Shown: one piece after another, positions 50,315 through 58,623 of the stretch
How the letters are laid out: each line of letters opens with the position of its first letter
Position numbering within the stretch: the stretch's first letter is position 1
Assembly (NCBI GenBank): GCA_015058955.1
Contig: SVBJ01000010.1
Span: 1 to 58,623, forward strand
Origin: Erysipelotrichaceae bacterium
GTDB taxonomy: Bacteria; Bacillota_I; Bacilli_A; Erysipelotrichales; Erysipelotrichaceae
Direction of reading: 5' to 3'
Length of the DNA: 58,623 nucleotides
Program-made: the position numbers and the translations under genes
Notes under the pieces: model-generated
Seen by the model: only the letters and a program-made list of their open reading frames with translations
The model's database searches: none
What the model was told of the DNA's origin: nothing

Positions 50315-51349
50315 ATGAAAAAGGAAAAATGGTTTTTTCCTGAATACTACCAGCACTTTTCGTGCAAGGCTGACAAATGCCGCCATACCTGCTGCTCCAG
50401 CTGGAGAATACCGGTCTCCAGAGCGGAATACAATGCCTTAAATAACATGGAGTGTTCAGATCACCTCTACCGACGCGTTCAGATGGCTTTTGAAGAGCCT
50501 GATTTCATTACGGACGACTGTTTCAGATACATCTCCTTTAACTGGCTGGGGCAGTGCCCTCTGCAGGATAAGGGACTATGTTCCGTTCACAGAGAAAAAG
50601 GCGAGCAGTTACTGCCTAAGATCTGCCGTCTGTATCCGCGCAGTCTGAAAAGGATCAGTCATTTTAATGTCGCCTCCTGTTCCAGTTCCTGTGAAGCAGT
50701 TCTGGAACTGCTGTATGACAGTGATTCAATGAACATCGTCGAAGGTTATCTTGATCTCCAACCGGAAATACATTACGATACTGCACCGGAAGATGTACGA
50801 CAGATAAAGCTGTTTCAGGACATGCTGAAGGACCGCAGTACTACTCTGGCACAGAGCATTCATGACATCTGCCTGATCATCAATGAGAAGCAGTTCAGAG
50901 AAGACTACGATTCTGCTGATGATCCTGTTGCTCAGGCTCTGAAGCTGCTGAAGCAGTTTTCACATTCAAATGACCGGCTTGAATCAGTTACCCGGCCAAT
51001 AATTGAACGCTATGCTGTTCATCCGGAGTATTACAGAGAAGATGCCGGAAAATTCGAAAAGGACTTCCCGGGATGGATGGAGTTCTTTGAGAGAGTCATC
51101 AATAACTCCATGATCTATGAAAACTTCCCGTTTATCGACAGAAGGACTGACAGAACCGATGCCTATAAGGGATTATGCATCTGTTATGGGCTGTTAAGAA
51201 TCCTGTGCATCGGCAATCACTGCTTCAGGTCAGACAGAGACAGTCTGATCGATGCCGTGGCAGCCCTGTTCCATCTGATCGATCATACGGCGTTCTATTA
51301 TAATGTTGCTGTCATTACCGATAATGCAGCCATCATGATCAAACTGTAA
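50315..51349 (+). CDS. FliB-like (flagellin lysine-N-methylase family) Cys-rich protein
   Basis: A 344-residue protein resembling FliB-family proteins, which methylate flagellin lysines in Salmonella. PEYYQHFSCKADKCRHTCC carries Cys17, Cys22, Cys26 and Cys27; further Cys at about 81, 89, 104, 122 and 126 likely bind a metal or Fe-S cluster. The rest is helical. No flagellar genes occur in the window, and many FliB-like proteins in Firmicutes have no known target. The frame opens at 50204, but ATG 50315 matches the family start and follows a promoter directly, implying a leaderless mRNA. Confidence 0.8.
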   Translation: MKKEKWFFPEYYQHFSCKADKCRHTCCSSWRIPVSRAEYNALNNMECSDHLYRRVQMAFEEPDFITDDCFRYISFNWLGQCPLQDKGLCSVHREKGEQLLPKICRLYPRSLKRISHFNVASCSSSCEAVLELLYDSDSMNIVEGYLDLQPEIHYDTAPEDVRQIKLFQDMLKDRSTTLAQSIHDICLIINEKQFREDYDSADDPVAQALKLLKQFSHSNDRLESVTRPIIERYAVHPEYYREDAGKFEKDFPGWMEFFERVINNSMIYENFPFIDRRTDRTDAYKGLCICYGLLRILCIGNHCFRSDRDSLIDAVAALFHLIDHTAFYYNVAVITDNAAIMIKL

Positions 51350-51352
51350 GAA

Positions 51353-51374
51353 AAAAGAACCTGACGGTTCTTTT
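51353..51374. terminator. Bidirectional intrinsic terminator
   Basis: A 9-bp stem (aaaagaacc / ggttctttt) with loop tgac between the convergent FliB-like and SIS-domain genes. Confidence 0.85.
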
Positions 51375-51376
51375 CA

Positions 51377-52486
51377 TTATGCTTTATAGTGTGATGAGAA
51401 ATATCTCTTCTTTACCGGTGATACCGTGGTATCAATTCCGACATCTTCACAGATCAGGGCAGCCAGTACCTGGAAAGGAATGACATACTGCATTGGTGAA
51501 AGAATGTCAGTGGTATGATATGAGAATTTCAGATCCTGAGGATCGGTTGGGAAATCAGGTTCAGCAGTTACAACATAAACATGTTCGCTGAAGGCATCCT
51601 TATAATAAGGGATGGCTTCTCTGGCTCTGTCCTTTTCCTTTTCGCCTTCTGATACTATTACAAAGAAGTAGACATCCTTGTCCGGATAAGCACGGAACGG
51701 TCCATGCATCTGTTCTTCGAATTCATAGCCTGTGCATGGATGAGCATAGGTTTCAAAGAATTTCAGTCTGGCTTCCAGAGCGGTTGCCCAGTTAAAGCCA
51801 TAGCCGGCAATGCTGCTCTTGTCCATCTTCAGGAATTCGTCTCTGTTTCTGTAATACCAGTCAACTGATTCATTTACGATTGAGTCAAAGTTAATGGCCA
51901 GGTCCTGAGCATCCTTATCAAGTTTGGCAAATTCTTCAGGGGTAATGATTCCCTTTCTCTTGGCGATTTCAATGGCCATGATGTAGAACTGATACAGCGT
52001 CTGAGTAAAGCCTCTGGTTTCAGGTCCGATCTCTTCTTCTTCACAGACCAGATGGCAGTAGCATTCCGTCAGGGACTCAAGAATGCTGTTGAGCTGTTCG
52101 GTAACGCCGATGGTAAAGTAACCTTCTTCTCTGGCTTTCTTGGCAGATTCACAGGTTGAAATGGAATCACCGTGCTGTGAGAAGCAGATTACACAGATTT
52201 CTTCATTCTTGAAGACACCGGCCGGATTTGGATCAACATGATTGGTGAAATATGTTGGCGGAACGGCTACACCTTCAATGTGCAGCAGGTTAACGAAGAT
52301 GTTCTTGATGATGATGGCGGCATGGTTGGACGTACCGGAACCTAAGAAGAAGACCTTCTTGAAGTCATGTTCAACAAAAGCGTTCACAAAATCAGTCATG
52401 TACTGATCTCTGATTTCATAGGTTTTCTTCAGAACACGCGGAGTATCCTTAACGTGACCTATCATGGATAATACTTCTTTTTTCAT
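51377..52486 (-). CDS. SIS-domain sugar-phosphate protein (GlmS/FrlB-like)
   Basis: A 369-residue protein with two SIS domains. The phosphosugar loops FFLGSGTSNHA and CFSQHGDSIST, and the GlmS-type YEFEEQMHGPF, are present, but the amidotransferase domain and the C-terminal Lys-containing AKSVTVE tail of GlmS are lacking. Such stand-alone proteins act as deglycases or deaminase/isomerases of amino-sugar or Amadori phosphates. It diverges from another SIS gene at 52618, and is one of four paralogues near the PTS genes. A gaaagaga site precedes the ATG. Confidence 0.85.
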   Translation of the reverse strand: MKKEVLSMIGHVKDTPRVLKKTYEIRDQYMTDFVNAFVEHDFKKVFFLGSGTSNHAAIIIKNIFVNLLHIEGVAVPPTYFTNHVDPNPAGVFKNEEICVICFSQHGDSISTCESAKKAREEGYFTIGVTEQLNSILESLTECYCHLVCEEEEIGPETRGFTQTLYQFYIMAIEIAKRKGIITPEEFAKLDKDAQDLAINFDSIVNESVDWYYRNRDEFLKMDKSSIAGYGFNWATALEARLKFFETYAHPCTGYEFEEQMHGPFRAYPDKDVYFFVIVSEGEKEKDRAREAIPYYKDAFSEHVYVVTAEPDFPTDPQDLKFSYHTTDILSPMQYVIPFQVLAALICEDVGIDTTVSPVKKRYFSSHYKA

Positions 52487-52617
52487 CTCTTTCTCTCTCC
52501 TTTTGTTTGCTTACAACACTAATTTATATACTTTTCTGTTCATTGTCCATATAACTGACAAAAAAACACTCTGATATGTTATAAAATAAAAATGTAAGTA
52601 ATTAAGGAGGATCGACC

Positions 52618-53685
52618 ATGGAATTATTTGAAAGCATAATGTGGAAATACATTTCCGAAGAGAAGGATGTTCTCACAGCCAACATTGAAAGAAAAGACAT
52701 TCAGCCGGTGGCTGAACAGCTGACAGGATACAGCACGGTTTATTTCGTATCTCATGGCAGCTCATATAATTCTTCAATGACTGTTGCCCCGTTCTTCATG
52801 AAGAATGCCAGGATCAATGTTCACTGCATTACCGCCGGCAACTTCATTGCCTCAGAAAACCAGGTTTCACTGTTTGATAAGGAAAACACTCTGGTTGTTC
52901 TGATCTCTCAGACCGGTAACAGCCGCGGTACCCTGGAAGGTGCAAAGCTGGCGGAAAAATACGGTATAGCCACTTTGGGATTATCAGCTGACAACAGTGC
53001 AACTCTGAAAAAGTATACTGATTACTTCCTGACCCTTAACTGCGGTGAAGAAGACAGCAATGCCAAGACCAAAGGCATGAGTTCCACCATTCTGGTATTA
53101 CTGCTGCTGTCCACTTACATTGGCTTGAAAAAAGGCATCATCACTGAATCACGGAAAGATGAGATCATTGCTGAACTCAAACGGCAGTGTGAAGAACTCG
53201 AATCAGTTCATCAGAAAACCGTTCAGTTCTGCAAAGCCAACGATTTTGGCAAGGGCATGACAAACCTTTACACTATTGGTTCCGACATGAACTATGGACT
53301 GGCACTTGAAGGCCAGATCAAGGTCATGGAAACCATGTGCATCCCAACCTGTGCCGTAGACAGTGAGGAATTCTCTCATGGCACTCACAGATCAATCAAC
53401 CGGGATACCAGCGTTCTGATCATCCGTACACCGAATAACGCCGAGATGGCTCAGAAGACCTTTGAATACTTTGATCCGATTGCCAGGATGTACATGATTG
53501 AAACTTTCCGGGATAATAAAAAGGACAATGTGGTAAGCGTCCCACTTCATCCGTATACCCAGTCAGTTCTGACCATTGTGGAATTCATCCAGATCATCTC
53601 AGCCTATGCCCCGGAAAACAATCATCTCGATCCTAACAGAGATGCCAATAACGCCTATACCGAGGTTGTAGAGACCAGAATCTAA
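52618..53685 (+). CDS. SIS-domain protein, FrlB/GfrF deglycase-like
   Basis: A 355-residue protein with two SIS domains: FVSHGSSYNSS and LISQTGNSRGT are the sugar-phosphate loops, and DSEEFSHGTHRS holds the conserved Glu-x-x-His-Gly. The ending HLDPNRDANNAYTEVVETR recalls the C-terminus of fructoselysine-6-phosphate deglycase. The probable reaction is cleavage or isomerisation of a phosphorylated Amadori or amino sugar; the substrate is not proved. It is the only plus-strand member of the cluster, with aaggagg before the ATG. Confidence 0.83.
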   Translation: MELFESIMWKYISEEKDVLTANIERKDIQPVAEQLTGYSTVYFVSHGSSYNSSMTVAPFFMKNARINVHCITAGNFIASENQVSLFDKENTLVVLISQTGNSRGTLEGAKLAEKYGIATLGLSADNSATLKKYTDYFLTLNCGEEDSNAKTKGMSSTILVLLLLSTYIGLKKGIITESRKDEIIAELKRQCEELESVHQKTVQFCKANDFGKGMTNLYTIGSDMNYGLALEGQIKVMETMCIPTCAVDSEEFSHGTHRSINRDTSVLIIRTPNNAEMAQKTFEYFDPIARMYMIETFRDNKKDNVVSVPLHPYTQSVLTIVEFIQIISAYAPENNHLDPNRDANNAYTEVVETRI

Positions 53686-53705
53686 AACAATAAATACCCA
53701 GAAGA

Positions 53706-53731
53706 AAAACAGGAGCAATTGCTCCTGTTTT
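53706..53731. terminator. Perfectly palindromic bidirectional terminator
   Basis: A 26-base perfect palindrome with arms aaaacaggagcaa and ttgctcctgtttt between convergent SIS genes. T-rich ends on both strands suit intrinsic termination in both directions. Confidence 0.88.
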
Positions 53732-53752
53732 CATTCGTTTCGTCTTCTCAGA

Positions 53753-54859
53753 TTACCACTGACCGAATTCCTTCGGATACTTACGGCTCTTGGTTGCCAG
53801 CTTGTCGCCAAACTCCTTGAGCAGAGGATGTTCGTCAGTTGTAAGTCTGCTGCTGGCGAAGTCCGCCAGTAAAGGTGCTACTGCCAGATATGCCAGAGGC
53901 ATTACTTCATCCATCAGTTCAACCTTGGTGCTGATAACTTCCGGATCATCGCTGACGCCGCACTTTACCAGAACAGACTGAGTGCAGATATCCTTGGAAG
54001 CTTCATAGATGGCTTCAATTCTGGCATTGGCCTTTGGATTGGCTGTATCATAGGCAATGACTGAATATCTCGGAGTCATTGGATATAACGGTCCGTGCAG
54101 GAATTCTTCACATTCATAGGCTGTAGCATGAATTTTAACGGTTTCAGAGATCTTCAGAGCTGCTTCAACAACAGTACCCAGGTTGGCACCGGCAGAAATG
54201 ACATATAATTCCTGCATGTTGTACAGTTCCTTGACATGGCTGTCAATGTATTTCTGAGCAGATGCCTGCAGTTCTTCATGAGCATCCATGGCTTTCAGAA
54301 TTTCATTCTTATAGGCCTTGGCACATTCTGCAGTGATCTCACCCTTGGCCAGCTGAGCTTCAATGCCGAATAACATGAAATATTCAGCCAGAGTTACGAC
54401 ACCCTTAGTTACATAACCAACGGTTTCAACACCTACACCCCAGTCAACTGTCAGATCGCAGATATCCTTGAAGTCACTGTTGACATCGGAAGTAATGCCG
54501 ATGGTTCTGTGGCCCTTGGACTTGATCAGTTCCAGTGCCTCAATGGCATTGGTGCTTCTGCCGCTCTGTGATACGACAACAATAAAGTCATCATCGTCAA
54601 AACCTTCATTGAAATAAGTGAATGTAAATGGCGGAATCAGTTTTACTTCCTTGCCTGTTACCTTCTTCAAGAATGGCAGACCGCACAGTGAGCCGTTGTG
54701 TGATGAACCGCATGCTACGATCAGTATTCTCTTATAGTCTCTCTTGAGATATTCATCTACCAGAGACTGTGTTAATTCCTTGCTTCTTTCAACATTGTAT
54801 CTGACCTGTGCCGGAGTTTCCTGCACAAAATCGATCATGCTGACCTTCTTTTCAGTCAT
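53753..54859 (-). CDS. SIS-domain sugar-phosphate protein
   Basis: A 368-residue two-SIS-domain protein: VACGSSHNGSL and VVSQSGRSTNA are the phosphosugar loops and YECEEFLHGPL the conserved Glu/His-Gly motif. There is no glutamine amidotransferase domain. The frame runs to 54925; ATG 54859 is preferred, with agga seven bases and ggagg thirteen bases upstream. A terminator lies between it and the PTS IIA gene upstream, so it may be transcribed partly on its own from a TATAAT near 54915. Probably acts on the product imported by the adjacent PTS. Confidence 0.83.
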   Translation of the reverse strand: MTEKKVSMIDFVQETPAQVRYNVERSKELTQSLVDEYLKRDYKRILIVACGSSHNGSLCGLPFLKKVTGKEVKLIPPFTFTYFNEGFDDDDFIVVVSQSGRSTNAIEALELIKSKGHRTIGITSDVNSDFKDICDLTVDWGVGVETVGYVTKGVVTLAEYFMLFGIEAQLAKGEITAECAKAYKNEILKAMDAHEELQASAQKYIDSHVKELYNMQELYVISAGANLGTVVEAALKISETVKIHATAYECEEFLHGPLYPMTPRYSVIAYDTANPKANARIEAIYEASKDICTQSVLVKCGVSDDPEVISTKVELMDEVMPLAYLAVAPLLADFASSRLTTDEHPLLKEFGDKLATKSRKYPKEFGQW

Positions 54860-54940
54860 ATAATTTCCTGCCTCCTGTTTTGTGTTTCTGTTAGAAATTG
54901 TCTGTTTTTGTCTGATTATATCCACTTTCAGGGCTCATAA

Positions 54941-54962
54941 AAAGGGATGTCTCCCTTTTTTA
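54941..54962 (-). terminator. Intrinsic terminator after the PTS IIA gene
   Basis: A 9-bp stem (aaaaaggga / tcccttttt) with loop tgtc, followed on the minus strand by T-rich sequence, directly after the IIA stop. Confidence 0.8.
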
Positions 54963-54966
54963 ATTT

Positions 54967-55395
54967 CTAAAAGTCGTCTTCGTCTTCATCAGCAGCCTTG
55001 TTTTCAACCATGCCAATGCTGAACTGCTTGGCCAGGTCTACCTTGCCGAGAATGTCTTCGAGGGTTCCCTCGTTGCTGGCTGCAAGTGCTGCTTCAATCA
55101 GTAATGGAAGATTTACTCCATAAACGATATTGATTTTCTCATTACCGCTGCTGACCTTCATGTCCAATGCCTGATTAAACGGTGTGCCGCTGAACAGGTC
55201 ACAGAAGATTACGATTGCATCATAATCCTTCAGTGTTTCAACAGCGTTTTCCAGCTTAACTCTGATGGAATTGAAAGCAGATGCGTCATCAAAGTCACAT
55301 GCGATGATACCATCCTGAATACCCGTTACCAGGGTAACTGCAGATGTCAGACCTGTGGCAAAATGCCCGTGTCCGGTTACGATTAATCCTATCAT
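54967..55395 (-). CDS. PTS IIA component, mannose class
   Basis: A 142-residue mannose-class (EIIA-Man) domain. IGLIVTGHGHFATGL includes the phospho-accepting His9, DYDAIVIFCDLFSGTPFNQALD is the second family signature, and INIVYGVNLPLLIEAALA the third. It carries phosphate from HPr to IIB. The acidic tail ADEDEDDF is short. The ATG overlaps the stop of the SIS gene upstream by four bases, so IIA and this SIS protein are coupled. Cytoplasmic. Confidence 0.92.
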   Translation of the reverse strand: MIGLIVTGHGHFATGLTSAVTLVTGIQDGIIACDFDDASAFNSIRVKLENAVETLKDYDAIVIFCDLFSGTPFNQALDMKVSSGNEKINIVYGVNLPLLIEAALAASNEGTLEDILGKVDLAKQFSIGMVENKAADEDEDDF

Positions 55396-56495
55396 TTTTC
55401 CTCCTGTAGATGGCCGCTGACTTCATTAAACGGCCAGATGTTTGTGTCAATACCGATTTCCTTTGCTCCCTTGGCAGCCACAAACTGCATTGGGACGGTA
55501 TAAGCCAGTGGAGCAATATACTTGTTGTAGTGCCCTTTGAAAATGATGTCTCTGTCCGTTACATCCCTGACCAGATCACCGCATGAGATTACATGTACTC
55601 TCTTGGTGTAGTTCAGGAAGGCTTTACGGATTTCATGCATCCTTTCAAGTTCTCGGTCATCGCTTCCAATCATGATGATCGTTACGTTACCTTTCAGGGT
55701 TGTTGTGGCACCGTGCATGAATTCCTCGAGTTCATAACCTACCGTTGGATAACGCAGCATTTCGGAAATCTTCAGCCAGCCTTCCAGCATAGAGCCGTAG
55801 TCAATGCCGTAGCCCAGCACATAGATGCGGTCACTGTTAAGGATGGTAGTCTTTACTCTGTCATACCATGCTTCACTTTCCTTAACCACATCGTCAAAGT
55901 CACCGATCAGCGTTTCCAGTTCGCCGCAGTACTTCTGATATTCTTCTTCAGAAATGGTCTTGAGAACTCTGGATAATTCCAGTGCCCAAAGATAGACACT
56001 CATCAGGGATGTTGTATAGCCCTTGGTTTCCGGCGGGGTCAGTTCAGGCCCAACCAGCAGTTCGCATACCACATCCACATGCTTTGTCAGTTCACTGTTC
56101 AAATCAGATGTCAGAGCCAAAGTAGAGAAACCCTGGCTTCTGGCATATTCCAGCATATTTACGGTTGAAATTGATGTCCCTGACTGCGATACGCCTACGC
56201 ACAGGATCTGGCTGTTTTCAACAAGATGATATCTGTTGGCACAGTCATAATACTGATAGACCGTAGGATAATGAGCCTCGGCATCAATTCCAACCATTTG
56301 CTTGAAATAATATGCAGCGATGTTGGATACGTTATAAGAAGTGCCCGAGCCAAAGAAGATGATCTTCTTGATGTCATTTTTCAGGAAATACTCGACAAAC
56401 GGTTTAACAAATACATCTTTGTTACGATATGTTCTGTCCAGCACTTCAGGCTGTGACTTCATGTAACCTAATACAGTTGGCTGTTCACTTCTCAT
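55392..56495 (-). CDS. SIS-domain protein within the PTS operon
   Basis: A 367-residue protein with two SIS domains (FFGSGTSYNVS; VGVSQSGTSIST) and the YELEEFMHGATTT motif. It lies between the IIB and IIA genes and overlaps IIA by four bases, which makes it the best candidate for acting on the sugar phosphate the PTS delivers. In the Salmonella glucoselysine/fructoselysine (gfr) operon, two SIS deglycases similarly accompany a mannose-class PTS. GlmS-type C-terminal Lys motif is lacking, so glucosamine-6-phosphate synthesis is unlikely. ggaggtataac precedes the ATG. Confidence 0.85.
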   Translation of the reverse strand: MRSEQPTVLGYMKSQPEVLDRTYRNKDVFVKPFVEYFLKNDIKKIIFFGSGTSYNVSNIAAYYFKQMVGIDAEAHYPTVYQYYDCANRYHLVENSQILCVGVSQSGTSISTVNMLEYARSQGFSTLALTSDLNSELTKHVDVVCELLVGPELTPPETKGYTTSLMSVYLWALELSRVLKTISEEEYQKYCGELETLIGDFDDVVKESEAWYDRVKTTILNSDRIYVLGYGIDYGSMLEGWLKISEMLRYPTVGYELEEFMHGATTTLKGNVTIIMIGSDDRELERMHEIRKAFLNYTKRVHVISCGDLVRDVTDRDIIFKGHYNKYIAPLAYTVPMQFVAAKGAKEIGIDTNIWPFNEVSGHLQEEK

Positions 56496-56514
56496 AACGT
56501 TATACCTCCAATGC

Positions 56515-56997
56515 TTATAACTTCAACAGTTTTTCGTTTAATTCTTCAGGAACGACTTCTGGGGTTGTCTGCCAATAGAATCTGACTCCGCGGTTGATCA
56601 TTTCCTTATAGGCAGCCAAGTCTTCCTTGCTGGCATACAGTGTTCCTGAAACCTGAACAGAATCAGCACCACTGCTTGAATTATTGCCGCAGCAAACTTC
56701 CTTGATTTCAACTCCCTTGTTCATTAATCCAAGTAACCAAACTGGAGAATTGACGATCACGATAACATTGTTGCCCTGGTCAACGCCGGCATTAAGCTTT
56801 TCAGCTGCCTTATCTACTGGCCAGATAACAAGCTTTGCAGACTGAGGCATGCCAAGACGTAAAGCCATCTTTCTTGTCTCATTTACTGCAATGTTATCAT
56901 CAACGATGATAGCTCTGTTGATTTTGAATTTTGGGAACCATGTCATATAAACCATGCCATGGATCAGACGGTCGTCAATTTTATACTGATGAATCAT
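56515..56997 (-). CDS. PTS IIB component, mannose/sorbose class
   Basis: A 160-residue mannose-class IIB protein. YKIDDRLIHGMVYMTW contains the phosphorylated His13 (normal family form DDRLIHGQV), and INRAIIVDDNIA with the later VDQGNNVIVIVNSPV match the fold. It transfers phosphate from IIA to the sugar as it leaves the IIC/IID channel. aaggtaaatagt precedes the ATG. A 40-base gap separates it from the IID gene upstream. Confidence 0.93.
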   Translation of the reverse strand: MIHQYKIDDRLIHGMVYMTWFPKFKINRAIIVDDNIAVNETRKMALRLGMPQSAKLVIWPVDKAAEKLNAGVDQGNNVIVIVNSPVWLLGLMNKGVEIKEVCCGNNSSSGADSVQVSGTLYASKEDLAAYKEMINRGVRFYWQTTPEVVPEELNEKLLKL

Positions 56998-57037
56998 ACT
57001 ATTTACCTTTCTAGAATAATCTTTGTGTTATTAACGA

Positions 57038-57862
57038 TTAGCCAACGATTCTTAAAACGCCAAGAACGAAACCGATCCGAGCCAGAACCAGAGTGATCTT
57101 ACCAGAGCTCCAGCCCTTCTTGATCAGGCTGTATCCGCACAGAACACATACTAATGGTAATAACTTAGGGAAGATTGAATCCAGTGTTTCCTGAATTACG
57201 AATGGTTCACCGTTGATTTCGAATGATAACGGGCAAGAAACACCGCACCACATAGCGATCATACAACCTGCAGATACCATACCTAAGATACCGGCACAGT
57301 ATGTGATAAGCTGTAATTTTCCGCTTGTTTCCAGTTCACCCAGGAATTCCTGTCCTCTTGCATAACCGATCTTTAATGAATACCATCTGGTTAAGAAGTT
57401 AGGAATGTTGAAGACTGCGAGCAGTACTAATGGAGCAATTGGATTACCCCGCTGAGCAAAGCCTAATGCTAAGCCAGAAGCTAATAATTTGAAGATGCCC
57501 CAGAAGAATGCGTCACCAACACCGCTTAATGGGCCCATCAGAGCGACCTTTACGGCGTTGATTGCTTCAAAGTCATAGTTTTCTTCTTCCTTAGCCTGTT
57601 CTTCCATAGCAATTGCGATGCCCATGATTAATGGTGCAGGTGCAACTGTCATGTTGAACGGAGCCAGGTGTCTCTGTAATGATTTCTGATAATCTGCATC
57701 ATCAGGCCAGATCTTTCTTAATACATGCTGAATGGCAATACAGAAACCTACGCCCTGCATCTTCATATAAGTGAAGTTTGCCTGCATTAAGAATGATCTC
57801 CAGAAGATCTTGGTAAAGTCCTTCTTGGTGATGTTGTTCTTCTTGCTTACATATTCAGTCAT
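57038..57862 (-). CDS. PTS IID component, mannose class
   Basis: A 274-residue membrane IID subunit. KKDFTKIFWRSFLMQANFTYMKMQGVGFC and the MGPLSGVGDAFFWG segment are signatures of the family, followed by several hydrophobic helices and the C-terminal segment. With IIC it forms the sugar channel. The frame opens at 57877, but ATG 57862 has ggaggac seven bases upstream and is the likely start, just after the IIC stop. Confidence 0.94.
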   Translation of the reverse strand: MTEYVSKKNNITKKDFTKIFWRSFLMQANFTYMKMQGVGFCIAIQHVLRKIWPDDADYQKSLQRHLAPFNMTVAPAPLIMGIAIAMEEQAKEEENYDFEAINAVKVALMGPLSGVGDAFFWGIFKLLASGLALGFAQRGNPIAPLVLLAVFNIPNFLTRWYSLKIGYARGQEFLGELETSGKLQLITYCAGILGMVSAGCMIAMWCGVSCPLSFEINGEPFVIQETLDSIFPKLLPLVCVLCGYSLIKKGWSSGKITLVLARIGFVLGVLRIVG

Positions 57863-57864
57863 GA

Positions 57865-58623
57865 TTAGTCCTCCCATTCGTCGGCGGCTGCAGCGGCTAC
57901 TGCCTTCTTACCACCGAACTTATTAGCAATAATGTAGTAGATCCATGCCAGAGCCAGACCAATTGCACCAATACCGATCATGTTGTATCCAGTACCAGCG
58001 AATGCTGCTAATGTATAACCAATCATGAAGAATGGGATCAGCTCTGTATCCATCATGATAGATAACAGCATAGCGAAACCGTAAGAGTTCAGTAACTGTC
58101 CGGCACCACCTAAGCCGTTTTCCAGCCATGCTGGGAATGCAACGCTCATAGCTTCTGAGAATGCACCAGCTGCAAGTAACCAAGCTAAGACAACTGCGAA
58201 TTCGACTAATACTCTTAATACTGCAGCAAGCATAAATGTTGGGAATACCTTGTTGTAAACGCCATTAGCTACATCATTGTCAATCTTTACATCAAAGTAA
58301 CCGAAAGCCGTGTTCCAGAGACTTTCTGCAAACTGCATGATCATTGATGCAGGTAATGCGAACAGCATAGCTGCTTCGAAACCCTTGCCGGATACTAAAG
58401 CAACAACTGTACCAAGGAAACCACCTGTGGTGACGTCGAGGTGAGCAACTGGGCCGATACCTGCGGTACCCATCCAGATCATTTCGAACTGAGCACCAAT
58501 CTTCAGAGCTTCAGGAATGTTTCCTAAGATTAAGCCGACAAAGAAACTTGTGCAGATTGGCTGACGGAACTTACATTCACCAAACCAACCGCCTTCCATA
58601 CGACAGAAAGCACAAGCAGCTGC
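57865..58623 (-). CDS. PTS IIC component, mannose class (partial, runs off the window)
   Basis: The visible 252 codons encode the IIC channel subunit of a mannose-class PTS: RQPICTSFFVGLILGNIPEALKIGAQFEMIWMG is the N-terminal family signature, followed by several transmembrane helices and an alanine-rich tail ending DEWED. The frame remains open to the last base of the window. An internal ATG at 58599 lies too close to the RQPICTSFF motif to be the true start, since the normal N-terminus has about 20-25 more residues, so the gene begins beyond 58623. It is followed two bases later by IID. Confidence 0.92.
   Translation of the reverse strand, partial: AAACAFCRMEGGWFGECKFRQPICTSFFVGLILGNIPEALKIGAQFEMIWMGTAGIGPVAHLDVTTGGFLGTVVALVSGKGFEAAMLFALPASMIMQFAESLWNTAFGYFDVKIDNDVANGVYNKVFPTFMLAAVLRVLVEFAVVLAWLLAAGAFSEAMSVAFPAWLENGLGGAGQLLNSYGFAMLLSIMMDTELIPFFMIGYTLAAFAGTGYNMIGIGAIGLALAWIYYIIANKFGGKKAVAAAAADEWED

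Noticed and set aside
50315-51349. Possible flagellar island signalled by the FliB-like gene
   Set aside because: No flagellin, hook, motor or chemotaxis gene is present in the window, so the family name alone does not support motility.
1-58623. CRISPR array, insertion sequence, prophage, tRNA or rRNA
   Set aside because: Reading both strands showed no regularly spaced repeats, transposase or integrase, phage structural genes, or recognisable tRNA or rRNA sequence.

Overview
The window looks like chromosomal DNA of a Gram-positive, low-to-moderate G+C Bacillota (Firmicutes) anaerobe, most likely a gut Erysipelotrichia or related Clostridia. The reasons are strong Shine-Dalgarno sites, compact operons, YesM/YesN-type regulators, LplB/YtcP-type sugar permeases with a DUF3502-like binding lipoprotein, YesL (DUF624), mannose-class PTS genes and a K+-independent-type proton pyrophosphatase. 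This placement is inferred from gene content, since no rRNA or other taxonomic marker is present. I saw no tRNA, rRNA, insertion sequence, prophage or CRISPR array.

Layout. (1) 1-5270: a small membrane protein, an esterase/nitroreductase/PhzF/unknown run, then two minus-strand unknowns (multi-pass membrane protein, DUF1893). (2) 5340-10300: a GH13 glucosidase with a PfkB sugar kinase, diverging from a purine operon made of a phosphoribosyltransferase, an archaeal-type IMP cyclohydrolase (PurO) and a stand-alone AICAR transformylase. (3) 10300-18330: an Fe-S aldo/keto reductase, an unknown protein behind a large inverted repeat, membrane pyrophosphatase, an MBL-fold hydrolase, a NagA-like amidohydrolase with a Gfo/Idh/MocA oxidoreductase, and an alpha/beta hydrolase. 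(4) 18330-45140: the dominant accessory region. It holds many unrelated esterases (two type-B carboxylesterases, several alpha/beta hydrolases, a sialate O-acetylesterase-type and a CE2-type SGNH esterase, a class C-type serine hydrolase, a NodB-type deacetylase), a sucrose-phosphorylase-family enzyme (GH13_18), a P-loop kinase-like protein, a Nif3-like protein, an Lpl-type ABC transporter, its YesMN two-component system with a third membrane-anchored partner, and two MsmK/UgpC-type ATPases. (5) 45140-51350: a CBS protein, pseudouridine catabolism (psuK-psuG), a glycosyltransferase carrying a C-terminal winged helix, a GtrA-like protein, and a FliB-like Cys-rich protein. (6) 51377-58623: a mannose-class PTS (IIC, IID, IIB, IIA) interleaved with and flanked by four SIS-domain proteins; IIC runs off the window.

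How it fits together (inference). Region 4 reads as an uptake and breakdown system for O-acylated glycosides: the ABC transporter imports a decorated sugar, the esterases and deacetylase strip acyl groups, and the GH13_18 enzyme phosphorolyses the glycoside. Region 6 reads as PTS import followed by SIS-domain processing of a phosphorylated amino-sugar or Amadori compound, by analogy with the fructoselysine/glucoselysine (gfr) PTS. The best candidates for something undescribed are the esterase/phosphorylase locus, the PTS/SIS cluster, the glycosyltransferase-winged-helix fusion, and the structured leader upstream of the ATPase gene at 22939.
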